The notes beneath the pieces are model-generated. The model was not told the origin of the DNA and did not search any database. It worked only from the letters and a program-made list of their open reading frames with translations. A program made the position numbers and the translations under genes. Positions 8,364-15,917 of a stretch of 64,000 nucleotides of DNA are shown here, piece after piece. Numbering within the stretch: position 1 is the stretch's first letter; the number at the start of each line of letters is the position of its first letter. This stretch comes from CAZMRF01 sp964568735 (lineage in GTDB: Bacteria; Acidobacteriota; Polarisedimenticolia; JACPZX01): NCBI GenBank assembly GCA_964568735.1, contig CAZMRF010000011.1:1-64000 (forward strand), in the 5' to 3' direction.

Positions 8364-9086
8364 TCAGTCGTCGATCTGGACAGTGGTCTCTCCCTGGATC
8401 GAGGCGCCGCTCGTGGGATCGCGGACGAGGGCGATGAGCCGGACGATTCCCCGGAACGAGGTGATGCCCGGCGAGAACTCCGCCGTCGCCTTCCCGGCTG
8501 AATTGGACGTGGTCTGGCTCGTGAAGCCGCCCACCGTGGCGCCCATGGGGTCGAGCGAGGACCACTCCACAGGGAGACCCACGCTGGGCACCCCCGAGCT
8601 CCTGAACAACAGCGCCTCGACGTCGGCCGTGTCGGCGGCGGCGACGCTCAGGATGAAGGTGTCGGCGGAGACGAAGACTTGCTGGGGCAGGGCCAGCGCG
8701 AAGCGGACGCGCCCCTGCCGCGACACCGTGCCCGCCTCGGCCCGGACGATGGCCGATCCGCCCGCGAGGCCGCTGCGAAGCTGGACGGTCGCGACCCCGT
8801 TCACGTCGGCCGGGATCTCGATGGGATCGCTCGAGACGAAGCTGCCGTCGACGAAAGTCCCCGCGGAAGTGCTGAAGGTGACGATGCGATCATCAGGGAG
8901 CGCGCCGGAGGGGACCCTGGCGCTCAGCGTTGAGGTCGACGCGCCGTCGGCCGGGATCGTCTCGGGGTTCACGGTCAGGACGATCAGATCTTCGGGGTCC
9001 TCGCTGACGGCGTCCGAGAGCGCGTCGCAGCCGAGGAGAGCCGCCGCGGGCAGCAGAACGATTGCGACGGCCAGGCGCTGCTTCAT
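8364..9086 (-). CDS. Ig-like (invasin/Big-1 type) domain lipoprotein
   Basis: From the ATG at 9086, preceded by GGGGGGA, the product has 240 residues. It begins MKQRLAVAIVLLPAAALLGC, a signal peptide with an AALLGC-type lipobox, so it should be lipid-anchored. The mature part has two bacterial Ig-like domains, with phrases such as NPETIPADGASTSTLSARV and DVNGVATVQLRSGLAGGSAI typical of invasin/Big-1 repeats. It lies directly upstream of the secretin gene on the same strand and may be its pilotin-like or periplasmic partner, although that role is inferred only from position. Confidence 0.75.
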   Translation of the reverse strand: MKQRLAVAIVLLPAAALLGCDALSDAVSEDPEDLIVLTVNPETIPADGASTSTLSARVPSGALPDDRIVTFSTSAGTFVDGSFVSSDPIEIPADVNGVATVQLRSGLAGGSAIVRAEAGTVSRQGRVRFALALPQQVFVSADTFILSVAAADTADVEALLFRSSGVPSVGLPVEWSSLDPMGATVGGFTSQTTSNSAGKATAEFSPGITSFRGIVRLIALVRDPTSGASIQGETTVQIDD

Positions 9087-9142
9087 CGTCCCCCCAGAAC
9101 GGGCGCCATTATACCGGAAGCCCGCCCGCGCGAACACAGGTC

Positions 9143-9559
9143 TCAGCGCCGCTCGGTCGTGGGCCGCAGGCGCCGGCACAACGTCCGGATGACGGCGAGG
9201 ACCGCCTCGAAGTTGTGGGCGAGGATCCCGTGGAAGTCCGCCTGCTCGATGCGCAGGAGCAGGCAGTCGGTCATGGCGGTGATGGTGGCGGAGCGCATCT
9301 CGCCGGTCAGCACCGCCATCTCGCCGAAGTAGTCGGCCTCCCCGAGCACTCCGACCCGCTGGCCGCCGCGCGTCACGGCGATCTCGCCGCGGACGATGAT
9401 GTAGAGCGTGTTGCCGTATTCACCCTCCCGGAAGATGGCCGCGCCCGCCGGGAAGACGGCCTCGTTCGCGATCCTCGCGACGTGCCCCAGCTCGCGGGTC
9501 GACAGGTCGGCGAAGAAGTCGACCTTTCTCAGGAAGAGCACTTTCTGGACGGTGAGCAT
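9143..9559 (-). CDS. Cyclic nucleotide-binding domain protein
   Basis: The 138-residue protein is essentially a single CAP-family cNMP-binding domain: FREGEYGNTLYIIVRGEIAV, GEADYFGEMAVLTGEMRSAT and the following beta-roll residues match the phosphate-binding cassette (FGEMAVLTGEMRSA corresponds to FGE.AL....R.A). There is no DNA-binding domain. Its ATG directly follows the TAA of the transporter/HEAT gene (TAAATG), so the two are translationally coupled. In related bacteria a similar domain can be fused to the C-terminus of such transporter-HEAT proteins (recollection, not checked), so this probably acts as a detached regulatory subunit. Confidence 0.88.
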   Translation of the reverse strand: MLTVQKVLFLRKVDFFADLSTRELGHVARIANEAVFPAGAAIFREGEYGNTLYIIVRGEIAVTRGGQRVGVLGEADYFGEMAVLTGEMRSATITAMTDCLLLRIEQADFHGILAHNFEAVLAVIRTLCRRLRPTTERR

Positions 9560-12358
9560 TTACCCCTGGTCTCCCTGATCCGGGAGGGCGCCGAGCGAGC
9601 GGGCGAGGTCCCGCACGGCGCCATCGGGATCCTCGGCCAGGGGGCGGCATGCCTCTCGGAGCGCGTCACCCCCGACGAGCCTGCTCATGGCGTGCAGCGC
9701 TGTCTCCCGGACGACGGGGCTGTCGTGGGTCAGAAGATCCCGGACGTCGCCGGCGAGTCCGCGCGTCTCGAAATGAGCGACGGCGTAGAGGGCTCCCGCC
9801 ACGACCCACTCGGAGCCCACGTCCTTGAGGAGCGAGTGTATCGCGTCTCCGGAATCGGCTCGTGGCAGCGTTCCCGGCCGCCCGATCGCGTCGAGGACGT
9901 CGAGGAGGGGTTGCTTGAGATGATCCGGCAGGACGTTTTCCAGAACCTCGAGCCCCTGCGAACGCGCCTCGCGGCCCCCCTCCCGGAAGGAGGCGTCGAG
10001 GGCCTCGATGTCCACGCCCGGCAGCCGTGTCCGGAGGAGCAGGAAGACGTTGCGCAGGTGCGCCACCAGGAGGTCGCTCGTGGCCTCCCTGGCCAGCTCC
10101 GTAGCTGGGGCGTCCCCGAGCCGCTCGAGCAGGCCGAGGCGGACCTCAGCGGAGCGGCTCTCGCGGCTGATGAGCGCGTCGACGTCGGCGAAGTGGCGCG
10201 CCGGGTCCTTCTGCCGCTTGACCAGGCCGGCGATGGCCTCGAAGAGCGCCCGGCGATCCCCGGGCGCGGCCAGGGAGAGCATGTCTCGAAGGAAGGGCAG
10301 GGCACGCATGTCGCCGATCCGCGCGAGCAGGGGTGGGAGCCGCCGGAGGGCGCCAGGATCCTCGACGGGCGGAGGTCCGGCCAGCCATGAGGCGATGGGG
10401 TCCAGGGCGCCCCGGCCCACGGCGACGATCGCTTCGGAGGCGGGCCCGGCGAGGCGGGGCTTCGCGAGGAGCGGGAGGAGGCCGGGGACGAGAGCCGGGT
10501 CCGGATGGACGAGGCAGGCGTCGAGAACGGGGAGAAGGACCTCGTCCTCCCTGGCACGCAGGAGGTGGGCGAGCCGCTCCGCGGCGCCGGGTGCGCGGGC
10601 GGCGGCCAGCCCTTCAGCCACCGCGGCGACGTCTCCCGGGGTCACGGAGCTCGAGAGGGCATCGAGTGTCGCCCGGGCTGCCGCGGCGCCGGCGGCATCT
10701 CCGGATGCCGAGAGGCCCACGGCGGCGGCGGCGCGGACCCTTGCGTCCGGATCCGCGAGTCTCCCATGGAGCCACGCCGCGCCGCCCAGCGCGGAGGCCG
10801 CCATCACGGCGGCCCGCCTCACGTCGGGATCCCGGTGCCCCGACAGGCGCTCGATCACCGGCATGCTTCCGGCGCGGCCATGCTCGCGAAGGAAGTCCAG
10901 GATGGCCACCTTGACCCTCGGGTTGCTCCGATCGAGGGCGGCGCGCAGCTCAGGAGCTTCGGAGAAGTCGCCCAGATCCTGGAGGATCCCGGCGAGGTAG
11001 ATCACCTCTTCGTCCCGCGCGGCCCCGAGCGACTGCCGCACCCAGGCGGCGAGCGCGGGATCGGCGGAGGCCAGGGGCTCGTCATCGGACTCGAAGGTGC
11101 GGCGCTGGATGGAGGCGAGAAGACCCGACAGGTAGGCGCCGCAGGCGCCGCGCGCGAGCGCGATCCACAGGAGGCAGCCCAGGATGATGGCCCATCCGGC
11201 TGCCGCGGCCGTGTAGATCCCGATGACAAGCGCGAGAGCGGCGCCCGTGAAGCCGACGGCGAGCGGCTGGTAGAGACCCTCGGCGATCGCGCGCGCCTGC
11301 ACCCGCGACTCCTTGCGGATCCCGCGGTAGAGCAGGTGGCGCGCCGTTCCGTAGATCGTCAGCGTCAGCGTCACGTCGAGCGCCTTCGTGGCATAGACCC
11401 AGGAAGGTGCGCCGGTGAACAGCGCCGCGACGGACGTGAGGATGATCCCCGCCGGCAGGAGGGCGAGCGAGAGCAGGGGCCCGCCGGCCTGGAGCACGCG
11501 ATGGACGAGGAAAAGCTGTATGAGGAGCGCCACCATGCTCGTGAGCGCGTAGAGGCCGCCGAAGAGGCCGGCGAGTGCTCCGCTGTCGGAGAGCGGTGCG
11601 TAGGTGGCCTTGAACTGCCAGTCGATCAGCGTCTGGACGATGGATGTGACGGCCGCCAGCGCGGAGATGGTGATGAACGGAAGGGTGCCATGGAGGTGCC
11701 CCGAGCTCTGCGTGCTCGCAGGCGCCAGCGCGCCCCGGCCTGCCGCCGCGCCCGAGGGCCGATCGAACCTTCCCTCGCGGAGCAGAGCCGACATCGCGAG
11801 CGTAGATCCCGCCAGGAGAGCCGCGGCGACGAGCGTGAGCGAGCCCGTCCCGAAGCGAAGCGCGAGAGGCCCCGCGAGCAGTCCGGCAGGAAGGCAGGCC
11901 GCGGTGCCCGCGGCCCCTACGATGCCGAAGAGCCGCCTGCTCTGGCGCGAGTCGAAGAGCTCGGTCGCCAGGGCCCAGAAGAGGAGCACGGGAAGCCTGC
12001 CGGTGAGATCTGCCAGCAGGTAGGCCGCGACGGAGGCAAGGCGCGGGATCGGTCCGAGGAGCGCGAAGACGCCGAGGCCGGCGGTGGCGAGGAGGATCGA
12101 TACGAGGATCGCCACGCGGGCCACGTGGAGCCGGAGCGACGCTTTCGCGCAGAGCCATGCGCCGAGTCCGGTGGCGAAGGCACCCCCAAGGTACATGAAG
12201 GGGAGTGGGTCGCTTCCGAGGCGCGAAAGGAAGAGGGCGTCTCCCGCGGCCCGCGCGAAGAGCGCGCCGGATGCCACGCACATGAAGGCGATCGAGGCCG
12301 CGTAGAATCTCGACCTCTCGGAAGACTCGAGTGATGGCAGCAGGCGTGACTCGCGCAT
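9560..12358 (-). CDS. MFS/NTT nucleotide-transporter-like membrane protein fused to HEAT repeats
   Basis: 932 residues. Residues 1 to about 410 contain around a dozen hydrophobic helices with the layout of ATP/ADP-translocase-like (Npt1/Npt2) and MFS carriers; there are segments such as PFMYLGGAFATGLGAWLCAK and LFGIVGAAGTAACLPAG. Residues from about 430 to the end are alpha-helical HEAT-type repeats (DPDVRRAAVMAASALGG, DPDARVRAAAAVGLSASGDA, HDSPVVRETALHAMSRLVGG). The carrier half sits in the inner membrane; HEAT repeats would form a cytosolic scaffold. The following gene encodes a cNMP-binding domain with a zero-base spacing, suggesting ligand-gated control. The substrate is unknown. Confidence 0.78.
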   Translation of the reverse strand: MRESRLLPSLESSERSRFYAASIAFMCVASGALFARAAGDALFLSRLGSDPLPFMYLGGAFATGLGAWLCAKASLRLHVARVAILVSILLATAGLGVFALLGPIPRLASVAAYLLADLTGRLPVLLFWALATELFDSRQSRRLFGIVGAAGTAACLPAGLLAGPLALRFGTGSLTLVAAALLAGSTLAMSALLREGRFDRPSGAAAGRGALAPASTQSSGHLHGTLPFITISALAAVTSIVQTLIDWQFKATYAPLSDSGALAGLFGGLYALTSMVALLIQLFLVHRVLQAGGPLLSLALLPAGIILTSVAALFTGAPSWVYATKALDVTLTLTIYGTARHLLYRGIRKESRVQARAIAEGLYQPLAVGFTGAALALVIGIYTAAAAGWAIILGCLLWIALARGACGAYLSGLLASIQRRTFESDDEPLASADPALAAWVRQSLGAARDEEVIYLAGILQDLGDFSEAPELRAALDRSNPRVKVAILDFLREHGRAGSMPVIERLSGHRDPDVRRAAVMAASALGGAAWLHGRLADPDARVRAAAAVGLSASGDAAGAAAARATLDALSSSVTPGDVAAVAEGLAAARAPGAAERLAHLLRAREDEVLLPVLDACLVHPDPALVPGLLPLLAKPRLAGPASEAIVAVGRGALDPIASWLAGPPPVEDPGALRRLPPLLARIGDMRALPFLRDMLSLAAPGDRRALFEAIAGLVKRQKDPARHFADVDALISRESRSAEVRLGLLERLGDAPATELAREATSDLLVAHLRNVFLLLRTRLPGVDIEALDASFREGGREARSQGLEVLENVLPDHLKQPLLDVLDAIGRPGTLPRADSGDAIHSLLKDVGSEWVVAGALYAVAHFETRGLAGDVRDLLTHDSPVVRETALHAMSRLVGGDALREACRPLAEDPDGAVRDLARSLGALPDQGDQG

Positions 12359-12882
12359 GTCGGCCGATGGGCTTCCCCGAACGGACCCCCATCCTACCGC
12401 GAAAGCGCGCCACGGGCACTGTTCTGCGCGTTATCTCATCGGAGAGCACAGGTGCAGTTCTTTCCCCCGGGAATGCGATGGAAAACCGCGCTGTCGTCTT
12501 GACAGATCCGGGCTTCTGGGGTAATTCTGACTGCACCAACCTGACAGCCGTCTCACATCCGGGGGAGCAATGCGTGAGATGGCGGACGAGCCCGCGGCGT
12601 TGGGGGACTCCCAGCGTTGAACACCGGCGCAGACGAGACGATCAGACCGGTCACGGATCGGTTGAAGCCTGTCACCGGCGACGCACTCAGCGGGACCGCC
12701 TCTTCCGAAGCTCCCTGCTCCACGCCGGCCGCATCGATCTCCCAGCTCGGAAACGGGGGGAGGTGCTCCGCGCACCGGTAGGAATGGCACGAGGGGGTGC
12801 AGGCTGCCCGCGGCGTAGAGCCCGGATAGCGCAACGCAGCCTGCCGGGGTTACATGGAACTGGCCAAAAGAGGAGTGTCTCG
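12359..12882. other. Intergenic/promoter region between divergent genes
   Basis: This 524-base stretch separates the leftward transporter gene from the rightward DUF6345 gene. It contains a perfect -35-like TTGACA at 12499-12504, but the sequence 17 bases downstream (TAATTC, 12522) is only a weak -10 match. A strong AGGAG at 12871-12875 belongs to the downstream gene. The frame of the downstream gene stays open through most of this stretch, but its codon pattern there does not look coding. No riboswitch was recognised. Confidence 0.35.
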
Positions 12883-14610
12883 ATGCAGCATGCAGGCAAG
12901 TGGTTCCTGGGAGTTCTCGTCCTGGGGCTCGTCGCGGTGCTGGCGGCTCCGCCGGCGCTCGCGGAGAAGCTCCCGGTCTTCAAGTTGAAGACTCCGAAGG
13001 ACGAGAAGGTGAAGGCAAGGGATCTCTTCGTGAAGACCATGGGCGGCGCCCCGACGGTGGAGGAGAAGGAGAACGAGATCATCCACAAGTCGGGCAAGAA
13101 GGTCGTCGAGGTCGACAAGCGGAGCGGCCACTTCTTCATGGGAGACATGGAGAAGATGTGGAACCCGAAGGCCCGGGCGAACGTCCCCGACGAGGTCAAG
13201 TCCAAGGAAATCGCCGAGAAGTTCCTCAAGGACAACAAGCTCCTGCCCGAGACCGACAAGAACGTGAAGGTCTCCTTCTCGCACCACTCCGAGTCAGCGG
13301 CGAGCGAGGATGCTCCTGGTCAGATCAAGAAGGAGCTGATGGATCGGCAGGTCAACTACAAGGCGGAGATCGTCACCCACGGACCGAACGGTGAGGAGAA
13401 GCTCATCCCGGTCGCCGGCGGCGGTGGCAAGTTCAAGGTCGCGGTAGGTGACCGAGGCGAGGTCATCGGATACAAGGGCGGCTGGCGCGAGACCGACAGG
13501 GTGGAGTCCGAGGAGGAGGCCCTCGGCAAGGCGGGTGCGGAGGCCGAGTTCAAGAAGAAGTTCGGCAGCACCCCCGTCAAGAACGTGCGCTCGGAGCTGG
13601 TCTACTGGGCCGCTCCCTCCTTCGAGGAGCAGACCACCCTCGCCCCGGTGTGGCTCGTCGAGGGCGATATCGAGGTCGGCAAGGAGACGATCCCGGCGCG
13701 TGGTCACATCGTTCCCGCCACGAAGTACGGCCCCTTCATGCAGGCAGGGCCTCCGGCCGAGAAGCGCGGACCTCAAGATCCTCCGCCCAAGGGCCATAAC
13801 GACAAGGACGAAGAGGGACAGGGGGCGAAGAAGAGCTGGCTCGACGTCCCGGGTCAGATCGGCAACGCGCTCTTCCCGCCGGCCATCGCCCAGGACGCGG
13901 CCCTGGAGTGCGGCACCGAGTGGATCGGACCGAGCCAGGGTCTCGGCGGCAGCCCGGGCAACAAGCAGGGCTTCATCGACCAGTGCCGCGCCGCGGGCTG
14001 GACCGTCAACTTCGACTATGGCGAGACCATGGCATGGGAGTCCGACTGGCGGGCCTACGACGACTACTACGTCGACGGGGCCGACCTGGTCTTCTACACC
14101 GGCCACGCCAACCAGGATGGCTGGGTCCTGAACACCCCCGCCGACACCTTCCTGCACTGGACGGAGGTGGGCGGAGCGCTCGATTTCTACGGTGCCAACG
14201 ACGCGGAGTGGATCGCCATCGCAGCCTGCGGTCCTCTCCAGAGCACCCACTTCACCACGAACACGAGCAATGCCTTCGACAGGTGGAGGAACATCTTCGA
14301 CGGCCTCCATATCCTGCTGGGCTACGGGGCTGTCACCTACGACAACACCTCCGAGGGGCGGCGGTTCATGGAGCTGTCGCGGGCCGGGTGGAACGTCGTG
14401 GACGCCTGGTTCCGGATGGCGTGGGAAATTCAGCCGAGCTGGAACGGCTATGGGGCGCCGAACGGCCCCTGGATCTACGCGGTGGCGATGTACGCCCACA
14501 CGGGCGACCACTGCGCGAGGTACGAGCAGCTGCACGGCATGGGCTACACCTGCTGGGATGCTCTCCCCGGGGCCACCCAGCAGCGCTACATGGTCTGGTC
14601 CGGCACCTGA
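12883..14610 (+). CDS. Secreted DUF6345 domain protein, possible clan-CD cysteine peptidase
   Basis: From the ATG at 12883 (AGGAG 8 bases upstream) the product has 575 residues. A signal peptide (MQHAGKWFLGVLVLGLVAVL then APPALA-E) leads to a lysine- and glutamate-rich region of about 300 residues resembling a propeptide. The C-terminal domain (about 345-575) starts CGTEWIGPSQGLGGSPGN and matches DUF6345 as I know it. Inside it FYTGHANQDGW places H408, and WIAIAACGPLQ places C449, each at the end of a hydrophobic strand. This is the spacing and context of the His/Cys dyad of gingipain/caspase-type (clan CD) peptidases. Peptidase activity is my inference; the family is uncharacterised. A GC hairpin terminator follows. 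Confidence 0.75.
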   Translation: MQHAGKWFLGVLVLGLVAVLAAPPALAEKLPVFKLKTPKDEKVKARDLFVKTMGGAPTVEEKENEIIHKSGKKVVEVDKRSGHFFMGDMEKMWNPKARANVPDEVKSKEIAEKFLKDNKLLPETDKNVKVSFSHHSESAASEDAPGQIKKELMDRQVNYKAEIVTHGPNGEEKLIPVAGGGGKFKVAVGDRGEVIGYKGGWRETDRVESEEEALGKAGAEAEFKKKFGSTPVKNVRSELVYWAAPSFEEQTTLAPVWLVEGDIEVGKETIPARGHIVPATKYGPFMQAGPPAEKRGPQDPPPKGHNDKDEEGQGAKKSWLDVPGQIGNALFPPAIAQDAALECGTEWIGPSQGLGGSPGNKQGFIDQCRAAGWTVNFDYGETMAWESDWRAYDDYYVDGADLVFYTGHANQDGWVLNTPADTFLHWTEVGGALDFYGANDAEWIAIAACGPLQSTHFTTNTSNAFDRWRNIFDGLHILLGYGAVTYDNTSEGRRFMELSRAGWNVVDAWFRMAWEIQPSWNGYGAPNGPWIYAVAMYAHTGDHCARYEQLHGMGYTCWDALPGATQQRYMVWSGT

Positions 14611-14637
14611 TTCGTACAGCGTGACGGAATGAATGCG

Positions 14638-14663
14638 GCCCCCCGGCTTCCTGGCCGGGGGGC
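14638..14663 (+). terminator. GC-rich hairpin after the DUF6345 gene
   Basis: GCCCCCCGGC (14638-14647) and GCCGGGGGGC (14654-14663) form a perfect 10-bp stem with loop ttcctg, 27 bases after the stop codon. There is no downstream T-run, so it may be an attenuating or Rho-assisted structure rather than a classic intrinsic terminator. Confidence 0.6.
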
Positions 14664-14684
14664 TGTGCCATTCAGGGACGGAAT

Positions 14685-15182
14685 ATGAAACAACTCGCGA
14701 TCCCGGCGTTGCTCGCACTTCTCCTGGCGGGTCTGGCATGCGCCTCTCGTGAGGTCGGGGCCGATGCGGAGCAACACGCTGGCAACGGACCGGCCACACC
14801 GGTGGCTCCGGTCGGCTCCGGACTGGGGGCGGGATCTACCGCGAAGGAGACGGATGCTGCACTACGGACGGTCGCGGAGCTGTGCGGCCCCCCGCCCCGC
14901 CCCGCGGATCAGCCCGTGAAGATGACCGGGCTCTTCCATGGCTTCCGCGTCGAGGGCTGCGCTTTTCCCGAGTGCGTTGCCGGAAGCTCCTCCACCCGAA
15001 GCGACTGGCTCTTCCGCACGGGAGGCGAGTGCGTCTACGTCACCGGGGGGGCGCCGCCCGGAGTGGACCCGATCAACCCGTCATTCGCCGGCCGCCGGAT
15101 CGATCTCCGGGCGCACGTCCTGGCGGAGGCCAGCGGCAAGCTCCGCCTCCACTACATCGAAGCCCGCCTGCTCGAAGACTGA
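14685..15182 (+). CDS. Hypothetical lipoprotein
   Basis: 165 residues beginning MKQLAIPALLALLLAGLAC, a lipoprotein signal with lipobox LAGLAC; the cysteine at position 19 would be lipidated. After a Gly/Pro/Ala-rich linker there is a compact domain (about 65-165) with four cysteines, including VEGCAFPEC and GGECVYVTGG, likely disulfide bonded outside the cytoplasm. The end, RIDLRAHVLAEASGKLRLHY, looks like the strand pattern of an OB-type or nucleic-acid-binding-like fold, but I do not recognise the family. It follows the hairpin at 14638-14663. Confidence 0.65.
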   Translation: MKQLAIPALLALLLAGLACASREVGADAEQHAGNGPATPVAPVGSGLGAGSTAKETDAALRTVAELCGPPPRPADQPVKMTGLFHGFRVEGCAFPECVAGSSSTRSDWLFRTGGECVYVTGGAPPGVDPINPSFAGRRIDLRAHVLAEASGKLRLHYIEARLLED

Positions 15183-15238
15183 GGCGCGTGGCAGCCGGAA
15201 CCCACTGGGCTCCGCGTTGAAGCTCCGCTGCGGCGATG

Positions 15239-15354
15239 GCGCGGGACGGAGGGTCGCCCGGAGCGTACGTCTGGAGGCCGGTCGGAATGCCTCAGATGGG
15301 CTCGGTGTGTCTCCGGACGGAAGTAGGAGCGCAGGGCGACCCTCCGTCCCGCGC
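15239..15354. repeat. 21-bp perfect inverted repeat, 74-base spacer
   Basis: Positions 15239-15259 (GCGCGGGACGGAGGGTCGCC plus C) are exactly complementary to 15334-15354. The element lies between two convergent genes and could fold into a 116-base cruciform or hairpin. A 13-base piece of the same arm (GGGCGACCCTCCG) recurs around 21654-21666, just upstream of mscL, so this may belong to a REP/MITE-like family. Its right arm ends at the base before the stop codon of the next leftward gene. Confidence 0.7.
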
Positions 15355-15795
15355 TCACGGCCCGGCGGCTGGACACCGGCAGCCGGTGTCGAGGACGATC
15401 CGCCACCTCCCCTCCGGATCCTTCCTCCACGTGGAGACGAAAGTGCCGACCTGCTTCCCAGCGGGGTCCCGGACGGGGCCGGTGCTGGTGGCCAGGCCGC
15501 CCGAAGCGATCACCGCCACCCGCTCGGGTTCCCATGAGAAGGGAGCCTGCGCCCCCTCGAAGTAGGCGCGCCAACCCTCCGCCACCTGCGCGGCACCGCG
15601 CAGGATCTCGTTCCGGCCCAGGAAGACCGCGTCGGGGTCCAGGAATGACGCGAACTTCGTGGCATCCCGGTCTGACATCGTGCGCGCGAAGGCGATCTCG
15701 GTCGCCCGCACCTCGTCCTCGGGCGCCGTGGCGCCCTCCCCGGCGACGGAAAGGGTCGAGATTGCCAGGACCACGAGGAGTGTCGAAACTCTCAT
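15355..15795 (-). CDS. Secreted SnoaL-like/NTF2-fold (DUF4440-type) protein
   Basis: 146 residues from the ATG at 15795; a second ATG sits one codon upstream, and GGAGG at 15807-15803 gives 7-base spacing to the chosen start. A signal peptide (MRVSTLLVVLAISTLSVAGEG) is followed by a cone-shaped NTF2-like fold: TEIAFARTMSDRDATKFASF, DAVFLGRNEILRGAAQVAEG and a C-terminal STWRKDPEGRWRIVLDTG strand typical of DUF4440 proteins. These bind small hydrophobic ligands or act as isomerase-like enzymes; the specific role is unknown. It is convergent with the upstream lipoprotein gene. Confidence 0.8.
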   Translation of the reverse strand: MRVSTLLVVLAISTLSVAGEGATAPEDEVRATEIAFARTMSDRDATKFASFLDPDAVFLGRNEILRGAAQVAEGWRAYFEGAQAPFSWEPERVAVIASGGLATSTGPVRDPAGKQVGTFVSTWRKDPEGRWRIVLDTGCRCPAAGP

Positions 15796-15917
15796 CATCT
15801 TGCCTCCAGACAACAGGGTGAATCCGGCGAAAATCCCGAAAACCCGGAGAGCCGATACCCGGGACGATGTCTCATGTTGGCCCGATACCGCGGAGGATTC
15901 TAGATTAGCCGCCCGAT

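Noticed and set aside
6239..8437. Long plus-strand open frame (732 codons) antisense to the secretin
   Set aside because: Its product is a low-complexity Arg/Gly/Asp/Glu mixture without domains, typical of a shadow frame in GC-rich DNA; the minus-strand secretin has clear family motifs.
10505..12334. Long plus-strand open frame (609 codons) antisense to the transporter/HEAT gene
   Set aside because: Composition is dominated by Arg, Glu and Gly with no recognisable motif, while the opposite strand encodes transmembrane helices and HEAT repeats.
12331..12882. Upstream extension of the DUF6345 reading frame
   Set aside because: The ATG at 12883 has a strong ribosome binding site and begins a signal peptide; the extension has no coding character.
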